Notes under the pieces: model-generated
Told to the model about the DNA's origin: nothing
Database searches by the model: none
The model's input: the letters and a program-made list of their open reading frames with translations, nothing else
Origin: Tubiluchus corallicola
Taxonomy: Eukaryota > Priapulida > Priapulimorpha > Priapulimorphida > Tubiluchidae
Direction: 5' to 3'
Length of the DNA stretch: 64,000 nt
Assembly: GCA_030141605.1 (NCBI GenBank)
Contig: JAQGDQ010000026.1
Coordinates: 806,001-870,000 of the forward strand
Position numbers and translations under genes: made by a program
Shown: positions 36,163-51,100 of the stretch, one piece after another
Position numbering within the stretch: position 1 is the stretch's first letter
Layout of the letters: every line of letters starts with the position of its first letter

Positions 36163-39100
36163 CTAGTCATCACTGTCACTTTGGTCTAAATTTTGCTCAT
36201 CTGCACCTCCAGCTCTTCGGCCTAAAGACAAAAAAATATTTAACAAAAAATGTTACGACAGTCTATTAAAAAAAAACAAATTGTGAGTACAATCTTGCTA
36301 CAGTCAGCAACATCAGTATAAATGTCCAGCCACAATACAATTTACTAAATTAAAAATCATTTACAAGCTACAATGCCACATGGATGGATTAACAGACGGA
36401 TAGAATAAATGGCTAGTAGGCTGAGTGAATAATTAGCAACTGAATGATTGAATATAGGACTAAGTAACTTATTGATAGAAGATTGAATGAACAAATACAC
36501 ATGTGAGTGAATAAGTAATAGACAAAAAACAAGCAAATTAATGAAAAATGAATATTCTAGCATTGAGCATTCTACACATATGTAGCAGCAAACACAAACT
36601 TTACGCTATTCCTTTTTATATTCCATTATAATTTTCCAGCGCTTTTCAATTTTACAAATAGATGTACAATTGAAATTGCATACCTGTACGGATGCGATTG
36701 AGGGATGCCAGCATCCTGATCATGAATGACGCAGGGACAGTAATCGTGTCTCGAGTTTCTTGCAACATCTTCTCATTTCGCAGCATCAGCTGAAAATAGA
36801 TATTCACTTCAAATTTGAATTCAATTCATTTGTTGCTCGAAAATAGAGATGGGGTGGCAGAAAGCAGTATAAAGTATGGTTATGAAATCAAGTCATCCCT
36901 AGATATCTCTTCTATAACATGCTTGAAAAATTTGATATATTGGCAAAATGAAAAGGTTATAAAACAAAGAATATAAACATGGAACATTTGTAGCCACCTC
37001 TATATTGCAACTGTATGCATTTACTTTGTAAACTGAATGGAACATGGCTATATCCTTACTTGCAGTGGTTAATTATTATTATTATTGTTATTATTACACA
37101 AAATTTGTACCCGCAGTTGATTACAAATGTTTTTTATGGCAACTAACAACCGAGTCAGCATTATAGTTAAAATGTGAACAGATCACATTATAACCCAGTG
37201 AATTTAAACTAAACACTGTACAGTGTAGACAAAACATGAAATTGTACAATAGTGTGAGAGCATAAAAGGCATAAAATGAACAGATGTGTCTTAAGTTTTT
37301 TCTTGAACACATCAAGTTTTGTGCAACAATGCAAATGAAGTGGGAGTTTGTTCTATTTTCTTGGGCAAGCAACAGAAAAACATCTGTCTGCAAAGTTTTA
37401 AAACGATCAGATGGTATGTCTAGTTCAGCCTGAGTACTTATTGGATACTAAAAAAAATGATAAACTAATGACTAGAAATTGGCAACTTCACATAAAATTC
37501 TTCTGAGAAAAATTCAATTACCACAAAGATTATCAAAAACTACCCGATTTCAACAGTCCACAAATATGAAAGAATGAACGCTGATATAATTACCTTTTCA
37601 ACCGATGATTTAAAAAAATAATAACTGTTTATTATACAGAAATAATCACAAATTTCATAAAAATAAAGCAAGTGACAGAAAAATGACCACCCTCCATCAT
37701 GTTGTATGTAAAAACTAGAACCAAAAACTTCTTCACACACTAAATCCCCAAGGCTAAGCAAAAATTTTCTGCATGTCACATGCAACAAAGATCTTCTAAG
37801 GAGACTTGGTCAATGTCATGTGGACAACAATACTATTCAACTTTTAGCATGGTTACTGGTTAGTGGATCACTAACCAATGAAATACAATAATTCTCTTTC
37901 TCTTGTCTTGTCAACTGACAAACGACGACAATTTGAATTATATTTATTTCAATAAAATGAAAATTACACTTACAACATCAGCAAACTCCTCGTCGAATTT
38001 CGGTTCTGGATGAAGTGGCGCCCATAACTTAATGTCATAATCTATTCCACTAGTTGCTAAAACTAAATATATGCAATTATTAATAATATATTAATGATTC
38101 TAATTAATTAATTCATTGTATACTAAAATGTATAGGCACAAACTTTATAATGTTCTTACTTATTGTGCTGGTATGAATGGATATGATAGAGACATTGCAA
38201 CTACAGTACATGCTGTAGTTTCACCATTCTCAACCATTCATAGTATCATCCCAATGATGGCTTATCTTTTAATAAGGACCATGTTCGCCCCTACCCTATT
38301 CTTTCAAAATGTTGTTAGAGTATCATATATGCAAAAACATTTGTGACAGTTTCGGAACGAGTTTAAGAGTTTTTTGGAAAGGCAAGCAAGAGTGCCAAGA
38401 CGATTAGGGGATTTTTTAACAAGGTTTGTCAAAAGTTGCATTTCAAGGATTTACAGCAAGGAAAGTCATCTCTCACACATATATTTTACTTAATAACTAG
38501 TTTACATACGTTAGTAAAATACTAAATGAAAACAAAACGTATAACAGGAAACAAGATTTATAAAATAAAAATGTAGAAGCGTACTTTGGCATATAAAGCT
38601 TCAAGATAAGTGCAAAATTATACTTTGGTTTGCCTTGTAAACACATAAACTTACTGGCATCATATGGATTAGGCTGAAGGCAATTGACAACATGTTTATC
38701 ACCCTCTAAAATGTTGACTAGTTTTCCTGTGTACCTGTCCCAGAAGAAGATATGCCCACAATCGCTACCGCTCATAACAAAATTGTTACCCCAGAAATTG
38801 GCTTCTTTGATCTAAAACAACAAAAAGGACAATACAGATGCAGAAAATGAAATAAAGTTTATGCATTAAAAACGTATTGCCTTACTTTACAATTGATATT
38901 AATTTAGTTTACAAGCATAGCTTCTTGGTGTTAAGTTTTTTGTCACTATTGCCTGCCACTTTGTTTAAAAAAATTTGTGTGCCAATCATTGGGAGAATAG
39001 TTGCAAAACTTAGTACAAGCTCCGCCATAAAGAATTCTTGCTTCACTTGCATAAAAATATTTTCAAATTATATCAGTGAACTAGATATATTGCAGTAATA

Positions 39101-42100
39101 CAATTTTGTCACTCAGACCTTAGCTTTGCAGTACACCACTATACAAAAACAAGTGCAAAATGGCAAAGCAGTTATGCTGCACTACAACAGATGTTCCGAT
39201 ACTTTTGCTGTTGTTTATACCATCTAAAGGCATTTCTTTCAACATCAGGTGGCCCAAATACAAGTCAAGTCGTACCATTGTCCTTGCATTTCGGTGGCCC
39301 TTGTAACACTGCTTCATAACTGGCTGATCTACAGCTTTCAGTTCCATTTCCTCCCTTTCATTATCTTCCTGTCTTCTCCGAAAGAATTCCTGTATCCTTG
39401 TTGCAGCTGATCTCGCACGACTTTCCGACACACCTCTGTAATTACACTCTAAGTTTTACATGCTTATCTAAACTCTAAATCAAGCACTGAGTACTAAGTT
39501 TCATACTTTCACTAATAAAACACATTTTAGTTGGTCATACCTACGAGTAGGAATAGCTCTTAGTTGTGCGTCTTCATCATCAGAGTCATCGACAGGGGCA
39601 GAACCAGTGCTAGGTCCACTGATGCCAATGCGACGAGTTCTTCGGTTTATCCCAGGTCTGTTGCCTGTTTAATAAGCACACGAACAACATTTTTAACTGA
39701 ACATTTACGTAACATGCTTTATGTTAACTTCATAAACCAACTCACATTAATCTAAATATTTAAAAATCCCTATGAAAGACCAATTGAAAATCCCTGAACT
39801 ACTGTTCTGAACAACTCCAAGACAGACAGAGTTGGTAACATTGCAAATGAATTTTAAATCTCATAGTTGTCTGGGATAGGAATAGCTTTCAATTCATGAA
39901 ATGAAGACATGTTTAATTTATTTCCTAATAGTTTTGAGCAAAAAGGCAGTAAACAAGATAGTGAGAGCTTTCATTATTAAAACCAGTGAAAGCTAATGTC
40001 TCAGTGTAAGTTTATAATTAGCCATACTGATATTGCAGCACGCAAGTCAACCTCTACTAACTTTCCAAAGATACAAGCAAGCATTGAATACAGTGTATGA
40101 AACAGCTGGATGAAAGATTAAAAAATCATCCTCACTCATGCTGATACTCCGCAGTAAAAATAGGGAGGCAACATGAAAAACCAAAAAACTTGAACATGGC
40201 TAAAAACTCCTAATCACCTGACAGACCAGTGTACATCAGAAGAGAGAGCAGAGTAGTATAAATATTGAAAATCACTTGATGTGAAATACCCTTGACTAAT
40301 ACACTGAAAATCTTCAAGGATTACACAATTAACCGACAGCATGTCACTGACATTTTGGCATGCGTCTAGTGTAAGCAAACATTTAATTTATATAAAAGCA
40401 ATGAACTGTCAAGAGATGTTTTCTATAAACTGTTGTAGACTGTGCTTAAAATGGCTGCTTGTAGGTTCTCTACATTTTTTTCAACATAAGATTATTTTCA
40501 GACAAAATACACTTTTAATAATAACAATGAAATAAAAAAAGCATTGAAATGATGTGCCTCTTTATTTAAAATTAACTTAAAAATACAGTAAGTCAGAGTT
40601 CAGAAAACTTGTCGAAAAGGAAAGATTTTTAATGATGGTTCTGGGATTTCTGGGTCTGTAACTCTATGAAAACATATTCATGTTTATGCTTCTTAGTTCA
40701 ACAGAAGTTTTAACCAAGTTAGTAAAATGGCTTAGATAAAAAAATCTGTATCACATCAAACGTACTAAATAGACAGATATTTAATTAGAATTTGTATTGG
40801 TGTCGCAGTTCATGAATAATAGTTAGAACACTATATGAAGGTTATAAATTTCACAGATCACTGTACCATCAATAATCTGCAGCCAGCATTTGTATAAAAC
40901 TATTTATCAATTACAAATTCCAAGTTACTTATAATTTTTTGCTACAAAAACAGCATTTGGCAAACAATCTCAAGGTTAACTCCAAGTTAGATATGTCACA
41001 AGCAACATAATAAATTAAGCATGCATGATTACTTAGCACAACCATACATGCAAAATTCACATCATTGTTAATGTAGGGAAGTATTGAAAACTACAGTAAG
41101 GTAAGACTAAATTTTCTTTTTTATAAATCATTTTAATAGTATAAAGAAAGACTAGCCAATTTAAATAGTATACATAAGTGCAATGATATTGCTATTTATG
41201 ACTAGTAGTAGTATGAATAGATGTGCAATGATATTTGTTAAGTATATGCCGGTATCCAATTTATACACAAACTCAAAGTATACAGAATGTACACAAGTAA
41301 TAAACAATAGAAAGCACTGACCTAAAGTAAATGACAGACTGATGAGCAATACTATTCTATTCTAAAATATTGAATTAAAAGATAACAGCTTCTGATGATA
41401 ACTCAAAAAATTCAGAAGACCAGAGATAGGAAATGCACACAGAAGTTTTTATGCACTTATGCGACATAGAGCATAATGCACACTTCTTGCTACTGCTATT
41501 GCCAGAAAAACAGTTGCTGTAATGCCTTCTTAATGACAAAACAAAGATAATTTAAATATTCTAATGTGTTAGTTAAGGCAGTTAATTACAAAGCAAAGCA
41601 AAATATTATCAAGAAGTGACCGCGACATGCTCCCAAAATCGTAAAGATTCTTGAATCCTTGTCACTCTACAGCCAGAACACCACAAATTTCCAGAAACTT
41701 CTAAATTTAATCTCATTTGCATTCACGCTACGTCCTTATTAAGTGTTAATTACATGTTCACTCTCAATGAAGCCTGTATGCCATGCAGAAACTTACTAAT
41801 ACCATCAGCAGCTTGATCAGCAGAATCAGGTGTTTCTGATTTACTAGTGACATCAGCATCTTCCACTGTTGCACTGCTGGGCGATGACATGCACAAGGTA
41901 GCTGGCACCCCTTCTGTTGTCATGGTTACAGATGCATCTGTACTAGGTGCATCAAGTTCTTCCATTGTTATAGAACTTTGATTGCTTAAATTCTTTGCGC
42001 ATTCCTCAGCCGCAGCTGGTTCAGCCTCCCCTCCTGTAACTGGTAAGGATGCTTCCAAATTCTGAGTGGAGACAGTTTCATCCATTATTAAAGAAATCTC

Positions 42101-45100
42101 TACAGGTGCATCAGGTGTACTACCACTTGCTGTCTTAGGCACTGAGTCACCAGCATGATCTATGAATATGGTGACAAGTGAAGACAAAGATCTCGCATAA
42201 GAATAGGAGAGTGAAGAACAGTATGTGAAAGATCTTACCATTATGTAAATGAACCTGAGCATTTATTTGAAAGACACAGTTTTGTATTAACCCAAACCAT
42301 GAAAGTGCACACTCACAGACTTTTGCAAAGTCAATTTGCTATGCACGTTCAATATGCTGACTCCTGTGAAAGATATCCTCAAAGATTAAGCATGAACAAA
42401 ATAAATGTTTTCAAATTATAGCAGTTTCACAGGCCTTCTGTACAAAACTCATTAAAGTCTCATGGTCTCATATGCAATGACAACTAAATATACCATATCC
42501 AGTGGTCACTCTTAATGTGCTCAGGTCAGGATAAATTCACTACATTAATAAGTCCTGCTAAACATGACGTATAAATGAAATTATGCCTTTCCGAGCTGAA
42601 ATGTGTAAATAACATACTGTGTGTAGTTTCAATACTACAATTAAATTCCAAACATGTACATTCATTTTGATGTTAGATTGTAGATTACAGATACAAAAAT
42701 ATTTGTAAGTGAAATGTTTTTCAGGATAATTATATTACAAGAATTTCATACCATTTACCACGCCAATAACAAAAATCAACACACCTGTAGTACCAGGATC
42801 ACTCGTTCTTCTTCTGATAGGTCGTCGATCTTCCAAGCGTTCACGTAGTGGAAGGTAATGTTGTCGAACAGCCTCGTCACCACTTTCAGCATCAGGTCCA
42901 TATCCAGAGAATGCATCATCATCGTCGTCGTCGTCATCATCATCATCATCATTTTCTTCGTTATTTACATTCCGTGTAGTGCTGCCTATGCTGGATGACA
43001 TGCTCTGCTTTACAGACTCTAGCGTTGATTCCACGGAACCTGTATAGGTAACATCTAGAAAAATAAAAGTGCATTTAAAGCAACAATTTGTAATATCACA
43101 GCCAGTGTCATTCAATCTGTGAACTGGCAGCAGTGACCAACAAGCAGACTTTTTCAAGATCATGCACTGCCAAAATAAAAAAGCTACTTCGATAACAAGG
43201 ATGTCAAAAACGTCAATATTTAAATAAACAGCAAGGACAAAATGCAATTTAAAAAAAAACAAACAGCATAAAGTGAGTAATTTCAAATGTATTTACCGTC
43301 ACAAAAATCAACTTTGATGTTAACACCCGTCTTGTTTTTCTCTTCTACTTCCGTCGAAGAAACCGTTCCTGTAGGCAAATTGTCACATGGATGAGCAACA
43401 TCTGCCAACTCACCAGTTTCCTTAATCGAGTCATTTGTCAAAGAAACATTGCTTGAAATTTGTTTGGAAGTACCAGGGCAAGTAACTACATGGCCTGAAG
43501 GCTCCTGTGTTTCATTAGTATTTAATTCATCGTTACGAGAAACACCACATTGTGGTAAATGAGACTCTGGACTTCTTGCACTAGCAGATCTTGGAGAAGA
43601 CTTTAAAACAGTTGAAACTGAAGGTGCATCATTACTTGTCAGCAATTCTGAAGAAACAGTTTCAGAAGAATGAGAGGAGTTACCATGTTGACTAGAATCG
43701 GGTGCCTGCTGAATAGTATCTGCCAAACTTCTATGGCCATCATCCTGAGTTTGCATTTCCTCAAAGCCCACTGTGATAATACCACTTGTAACACCTTCGC
43801 CGCTGTACTGTAAATTTATTACAGGTTTCATAACATCCTGCTCTCTGAGGCTTTCCTTTAGCGAAGATATATTATCAGTAACTCGTTCTATATTCTGAAT
43901 TACAGATACAGTTCTAAGATCTGGACTAGGGTTGTCTGGAGTGCAAGATAAATCTTCTGTATCACCAGATGACTTAACTACAGGTAAATCCAAAGGTGCA
44001 ATTTTTTCCGTTAAACAACTAGTAGCGATATCTGCAGATGAAGGTGCATCACCACCAGTATTAACTTTTTGCATGCTTGCCTCTTCATCTTTATTAGTAA
44101 TTAGCACTGGTATATCGTTCGCTTCTCTTTTGTGACTTGGCAAAACTGGTTCAAGAGCACCTCTTTCTAACAATGTCTCAGTTGACTGTAACTGTCCAAC
44201 AGTCTGAGAAGGCTTCCTCGGCTCATACTCAATTGATTTGCATGGGGACTTTTTTGATGAAGGCAGAAGAGCCTCCTCTGCAAGAGCAGGAAAATTCTCG
44301 GTTATAGTAGTGTCATCTACAGCCGGTTCTTTAGTTTCCAGGACTGGAGATTCTATCACCTCTACCTTTTTTGGAACCGCGTTTAAAGTACCATCTACTT
44401 CCTTTTGAATTCCTACTGGCTGGACAGTATGTTCTTCACCAAATGTACATTCTAAAGAATTAGACTCGGACTTAGAAGAAACTTCAACTGGACTATCCAC
44501 TGCATCATTTAAGGCTTCCCCAATTTCCTGCTTGATAGTTGATGGTTGTTTGATGGTTGCACTTTCTGATGTAGAATCTACAGCATCAGCTGAGGTTTCA
44601 CTGAGAGCAACCTGTTGGTCTTGTTCTGCTCCAGCTTGAGCAGCGCTGTCACCAGTTCTACCTTCACTTGATTCCGGTTCTGGATTTTCAACTGATTCAG
44701 CAGCTGGATGAAAAAAACATGAATGAAGCAAAGAAAGAATATCTATGGAAAACACTTATACACAATTTACTTAAAAAATACTTAATATACAGAAAATTTT
44801 TTGAAGCTCCTCGCAGTAGCAGTTTATAATTTATCATTCAAAATGACACAAGTGTTAGCAGAAAAAAACAAGCACTGATAATTATTATCAGCTTCCATAC
44901 AGTTGGGCACTCTATAAGCTTGGATCTAGCCTTGCAGGAACTACTTACTGAACTTTGCTCATTATCAAGGAAAATCCTCTATGGTTAGATACTGAGCCAG
45001 CATCTTAGATACATTGTGATGCATACATGCTCTCCTTCAATGAAAAAAATAGCCAGGGTATAAAATGGAACCACCCAAAAGCAGTTTCCTTAGCAATCAC

Positions 45101-48100
45101 ATACCTTTTAACTAACCAGGACAACACCCAACTAATGTAACGCTTGGTGATGCTTTTGCAGCAAATAAACTTTAATGTTTCCCAGCAACTTTTTACCATT
45201 TCTCCACCGTTAACCGTAACTATTCCTAAACTATTTCATTTTTACAGAAACTCTAAAATGGAGGCGAATACTAATATTTACAATCGAAATACAGCCTAAA
45301 ATCTATCCCACCCGTAAGCTACTTTTGTACCTTGTTCTTGTTGTTCACTTCTCCGTCGTTCTGCTACCCGTCTCCGCATTTCCTCTGGATTTTCTATCCA
45401 CTGGGTCAGCATGTGGGACATACGTTCCATGGCAGTGATAAATGGCCTGGGTTGAGCTGGCTGATCCGAATCTGGCACAAAATAGCATGTTTATCATAAC
45501 CAACAAATACAAATAGCCAATAGCCTGTCAGGCAGTAATGCAGCAAAATAATACCAACTCGATAACATACAGAAAAACTGTAACAAGTCTCCTTTATTTT
45601 ACGTGAGTCCTACACCGAGTCAGTTATTTCTGGCTAGGAAAATTCTTCTGGTAACTTGCAGTTTAACTGTTTCCATAACTTAACATGGTGGTTGATTCAA
45701 GTGACCAGTATCATAACTTACCGGTATGTCTTATAAATAAGGGTAGAAAAAACTGTTCATTTCCAATAACGTATGAAAAAATTCTTGGTTAGTCGGCAAA
45801 TTCTTTTAATTTTATCATTTATATTATACAATATTTTATCACAGTGTGCGATAGTCTTAAAACAAAGTACTTGCTAGACTGTCGTAAATTTAGTAAGGCA
45901 TTAGAAATGGTAAATAAAAGATTTTTATTAGAAAAATGCATACTTCTTTTTGTTTAAAAGAAAATTAAATGATCAGGATTTGTACTCATCATTTTGCAAT
46001 TTAGTAGAAGACTTGGTTCTCTTGCAGTCAGGTACTCTCATTCCTGGTCATATTTCAACAAACACTCGGACATTGATGCAGAAGCCTGCAGCAGGTTTAC
46101 TTATTTGTGCCTTGCAATTGCTATCACAAGCAAATTGGTGCATAGTTGCCATATTTGTAGCCATTGCTGTGTATACTACAAATGCCTGCGATGAACGATT
46201 GCAAGGAACCATTGTTCAAGGTCATATTCCATTTTTTAAACGAAAATGGTTTGTTAGTTGTAACGTTCTCAGATACTTGCAGAAAAGTTTTTATTTAAAA
46301 AAATTGGTTGGCTGTGTTACTAGAACTAGATAACATTTCTAGACAATGTTTTAAATAATGCATGTTTTTCTACATGTATTTTTCATTTGTATATAATAAA
46401 AAATTACATATCAATGTTTCATTTTATTTTAAGAAAAAAGTTGTTAATCCACGAGATAAGTTGTAAAAACATTGTGCCTAACACTAATATTTCAAGTGAA
46501 AATATAATACACTTTAGAAATAAAAGGAAGTGCTATAGAAAAATATAGTTAACAATTTTAAAAACATAGCAGCCAGGCTAATGTGCATAATGCTAGTAAC
46601 TATTAAAACCTGAACTTTGCTGTCGATCACTAGCTGGTCTAGCTTGAGGTCCAGTATCAGACCAATCACCACGTAGCCTTAATCGCTTGATAGGTGGCAC
46701 TGATGGTGAGCTCCCAGAGTCGCTGCTCGACTGTTTTTCCAAGACTTTTGGCTCCTTGTCCAATTCCTAAGTAACAAAATTTTATAATAAATGAAGCATT
46801 TTGGACTAAATGTTTATGCGGATATCATATATGAGAGGTCACAATGAGGACAGAGATAGCTACTTAAGGACTTTTAGCATTTGGATGATATGCCAATAGT
46901 TTAAAACCCATTGATAGTATTTTGGTATAACCAGTTTAATCCAACGGAAATTTAACGAAAATTTGGTTGACTGTACTGGAAGCCCAGTAAAGCAAACATT
47001 TATATGTCGAGTCAACTAACATTAGATCTGAAATACTCACCTTGGTGTTAAACAAATAAACATACTCAGATGAGTAACTAGCAAGGATTTCATCTCCATC
47101 CGGACTGTGACAAAGAGATGTTACCCGATGGGAACTGCCTTCCAGGCCAGGTGGAATAAACCGTTGCATTAAACCTTTTGCGGCTTTTGTCACATAATTT
47201 CCTAACCAAAAGTGAATTTGTTAAATTAAGCAGATAGTCTCATCATAAAACTGCAGATTTTTATTTTATAGCTTTGATGGCAACCAAATTTTAAGTGATC
47301 TTTTTCAGAAAAATTAACTTAGAAATTGCATCCATTTGCTCAGTAATTCTGCTTTAACTAGTTCTGTATGTGCAAAAATGGAACAAAAAAGTTTAAAACA
47401 AATGAAAAGCTTTCCTGACAAATCAGTGCTCGTAAGACTTGCAAAACATCGACAAGTACATTTTTACAGTTTTCACACAAGGGTTTTCAAAGGGTTAAGC
47501 TACAGAGTTTTCACCGTCTCTTATTTCTGATTTGTCTTTACTTAACCAGAATAGTTAACTTTATAATTCTGAAGCATTCTGCAAAGTTATATTAATTCTA
47601 ATCATTATACTGCCTGCTTCATTTACTGATACAAAAGAAACATTTACTTCTCAAAAAATTACATTAAGCACATACCTGTTGCCCTGGTACCTAGCATTCG
47701 CCTGTCAAATAATCGAACGGAACTGTCAGAACAACCGACTGCCAGCTGATAAGGTTTAAATTCATTACAACAAATGGCAGTCACGGCTCGACGGCAATTC
47801 ACAAGAATATCCTACAATGTACCACAAATCATTAGTTGAAAAGGTTGAAAACAACTTCCATGTTGCAATATGATACATCGTAATTTTTTGTAGTATAACA
47901 TAAAAATGCCATACGCTATACGTAACTAGATGTTTAACTGTATCTTGAACTAATTTCAGAACTCCGTAGCATCTACTCAAATAAGGACTCATTTCAGATC
48001 ACTGTAGCACATTATTCAAAAATGCAGGATACATCTAAAATCATTTTAAATGGATTATAAGCAGTGATGTGCAGTTATGAAAATTTATAATCAAAACTAC

Positions 48101-51100
48101 TTAAACAACATTCAAGATATTAACCATCTAATTACATGTCAAGGTGTGGGCAACATATTTCTGATGTTGCTTCACCTTACTGCTTATGGTTAATGTAGTC
48201 ATTGACTAGGAAAACAAAGCGCTGTATGTGTAACTTATAAACAGGGTTGTAAAAGTATCCAAATTTTAGGAACTGGTGCTCGTTGCTAGCTCTCATGCAG
48301 AAAAAGGAGCTAGGTCACATTCAAAGTTCTAAATTTGAAGGGACACAAAAAGACACAACTAAGTTAGTGACTCAAAGAAAAAACACACAAATACAGAGCA
48401 CAACACACTAACAAATGGCCAGACAACTTATCTTTCTTGCTTTACATTCGCACGAAAAAATTCTCTGTGGCCTTTGTAAGAAATCTCACTGTAAAAAAAA
48501 GCTTGCCATATACCACAACTTACTAGAACATACCTCTTTACAAGTCTCCTGGCGACATCTGTTTTTAATTCTCAAATCAAACCATCGTACAGTACCATCC
48601 TCCCCACAAGATATAAATGTATGAGGGTCATTCGGAACCGTAATTACCTGCAATGCCAGAAGACAGAATACATTGTTTTTTTGAATCATTTGTTAACTAT
48701 CAAAAATGTTGTACTTCCTGCAAAATAAAAATCACAATCAAAGTAAATGCAAGTTATTTAAAACGACCATAAAGTGAACACTGGCTTGTTTATTGAGTAG
48801 TTTATAAGCTATACTGCATATTTAGCATCTATAAAATTTCATTACCTCGTAACAAGTGCCGAAATGACAGTCGAAACAGTTGGCTCCATAATTATCATCA
48901 GTGTCTAAATCAGTGTAATATATTGTGCCATCACCAGAACAGGACACTAACTGCAAATTAAAAAAACGCTTTAACATTACAATGTATGCAAGAGAAGAGA
49001 TAACTTATTCTTAATGCCTTAATCAAAACAAAACACCATAATTCTGGACTCAAATTTTATACAAGTGAAATGCAAACCATAAAACAAAAGTCCTTATGCT
49101 ACATACAACTCACGAAACAATTTGTTAAATTCTGATTTATGCTCAAGTCAGATTTTATGCATTTTTAGTAACAGTAAAGTTGCTAGTTATTTACACACCT
49201 TGCTATCAGAGCTACCAGGAAGAAATTTTGCACTAAATATGTTGGATCTGTGGCCAGACTGCACTGAGGCAACCACCTGCAAAAGGCAAAAAATGCACAT
49301 TATGTCTCCTTAACACCAGGTTGACTATCAAAAATCAAATCTATAGTAAATTACTTTTACAACATATTACATTTATTGTTATTGTCATTTTGTTTAAAAA
49401 GATTCCCTATGTGTAAAGGGAGAAAAAAGTTTCCACAAATTAGATTTTCTTTCACTTACTAAGAATATCATCAAAACTAGAGTTTTCAAATTCTTAACAA
49501 CAAAAATAGCATCACACAATATTAACTAAGTTTATACCATTTTTTTATTAAAATGCAATGTATGATTGGAAACGTTGATTTTTTTAAGAAAAATTACTTA
49601 AAAATTTTAACAATGTGAGATGTTTATCAAAAATCATCAAAAGTGTTTACGTTAATAACCCCCTTCCCCCAAATAAATATGAAATTACCCTTCCAGAATA
49701 TGCATTTGTAATAACGAGTCGTTGATCGTCAGATCCTGACAAGAGTAATTGGCCAGACTCATTCCAACAAACTGTGTTTACCTAGAATGTGGAATATAAA
49801 TGACTAATGCTACAGTAACTAAAAATAGCTAAGCAAAATCTAAATGAAGGCGATTAGTTTTTGACGATTTTGCAACTTTTACAAAAATGTTTTCAAGACG
49901 AAAAATAGTCTTAATGAGCAAATATTAGTAACAGTGGTGTAGCATGGTTTTTGGCCACCCTGTGCGGCAGCCAAATTGGCTGCCCCAATCCTAAAACGTA
50001 ACACACCTTTGGTCACTACAGACACATGTATATGAAAGGTATTTATTCATATAAGGATTAAGGTTCTTAACGAAAAAATGAAAAACACTGAACAATAGGT
50101 GTTTAACCTTCTGATTTTTTTAAATGCGAAGTCCTTTAGGAACTCTTCATCATCAAGTGATTCGGCATATTCTCTTTCAATAGAAAGAATCGCTAAGTTA
50201 GTGACGTTAATCGTCTCGATTAACAACTTTCACATTTACAAAAATTTGAAATCAGGGGACAGCGTGACTACAAAATGCAGTCAACAGGCCAACTTCAAAA
50301 TTCAGCCATTTGCAAAAAGAATCACCAAAAAATACCTCAGAATCACAAGAAAGTAGTATAATTATATCAAGTGGCAAAAAAATGCGCCAATGTTTTGGAT
50401 ATTATAAGAAGAAAATAACGGACTCTTGAAAATTGCCACACTGATGCTACAGGCAGTTTTTGCATAAGCACTAAAAATGTTGAGTCATTTCCCTAGATTT
50501 TTCTAAAGATTCTAAAGCTCAATCACTTAATAAATTAGAGCAGTCTAATTAATTAATTTTAAATTGATTTAAATTCATGCTTTCATGATCCAATTTTATT
50601 GGCCAAATGAAGAGCAGAAGTGTATGGTACCAAAAATATCTGTGAAGCCCAATTTAATTTTAAACTGATTTAAATTTCTTGTTCCCATGGTCTACTTCAC
50701 TTGTTTCATAACTAAACGAAAGATCAGGCCAACCGAAAAAAAAAGTCTTACCTCACGAACTCAACAGATGTCAGTAGGCTGGAGGAAAAAATCATTTTTT
50801 AAAGCTTTGTGAATATTTAAAGCTGAATCGTGGAATATTTAAAATCAGTTGAAATCAAAGTTTGTTTACTTTCCCCGCTCGTTAGAAGTAATGTTTTAAA
50901 TTTTTCAATGTACATTTTCATGCTGTGTTTTTTAGTTTTTTGTTTCGCATTACTAAATTACGATATAATTAACAATTAGCTATTTTCATATTGTACGAAC
51001 GCATGTTCTTATAATCATGGTTAAGCGGCAATAGTACTCCCCTGTTAATGCGCTGATTTGGTGGAAAATACGATACTTTTTAGCCTCCAATATGATAATC

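Noticed and set aside
43932-44135. Plus-strand frame opposite the large DCAF6 exon
   Set aside because: Antisense shadow of a Ser/Thr-rich coding exon.
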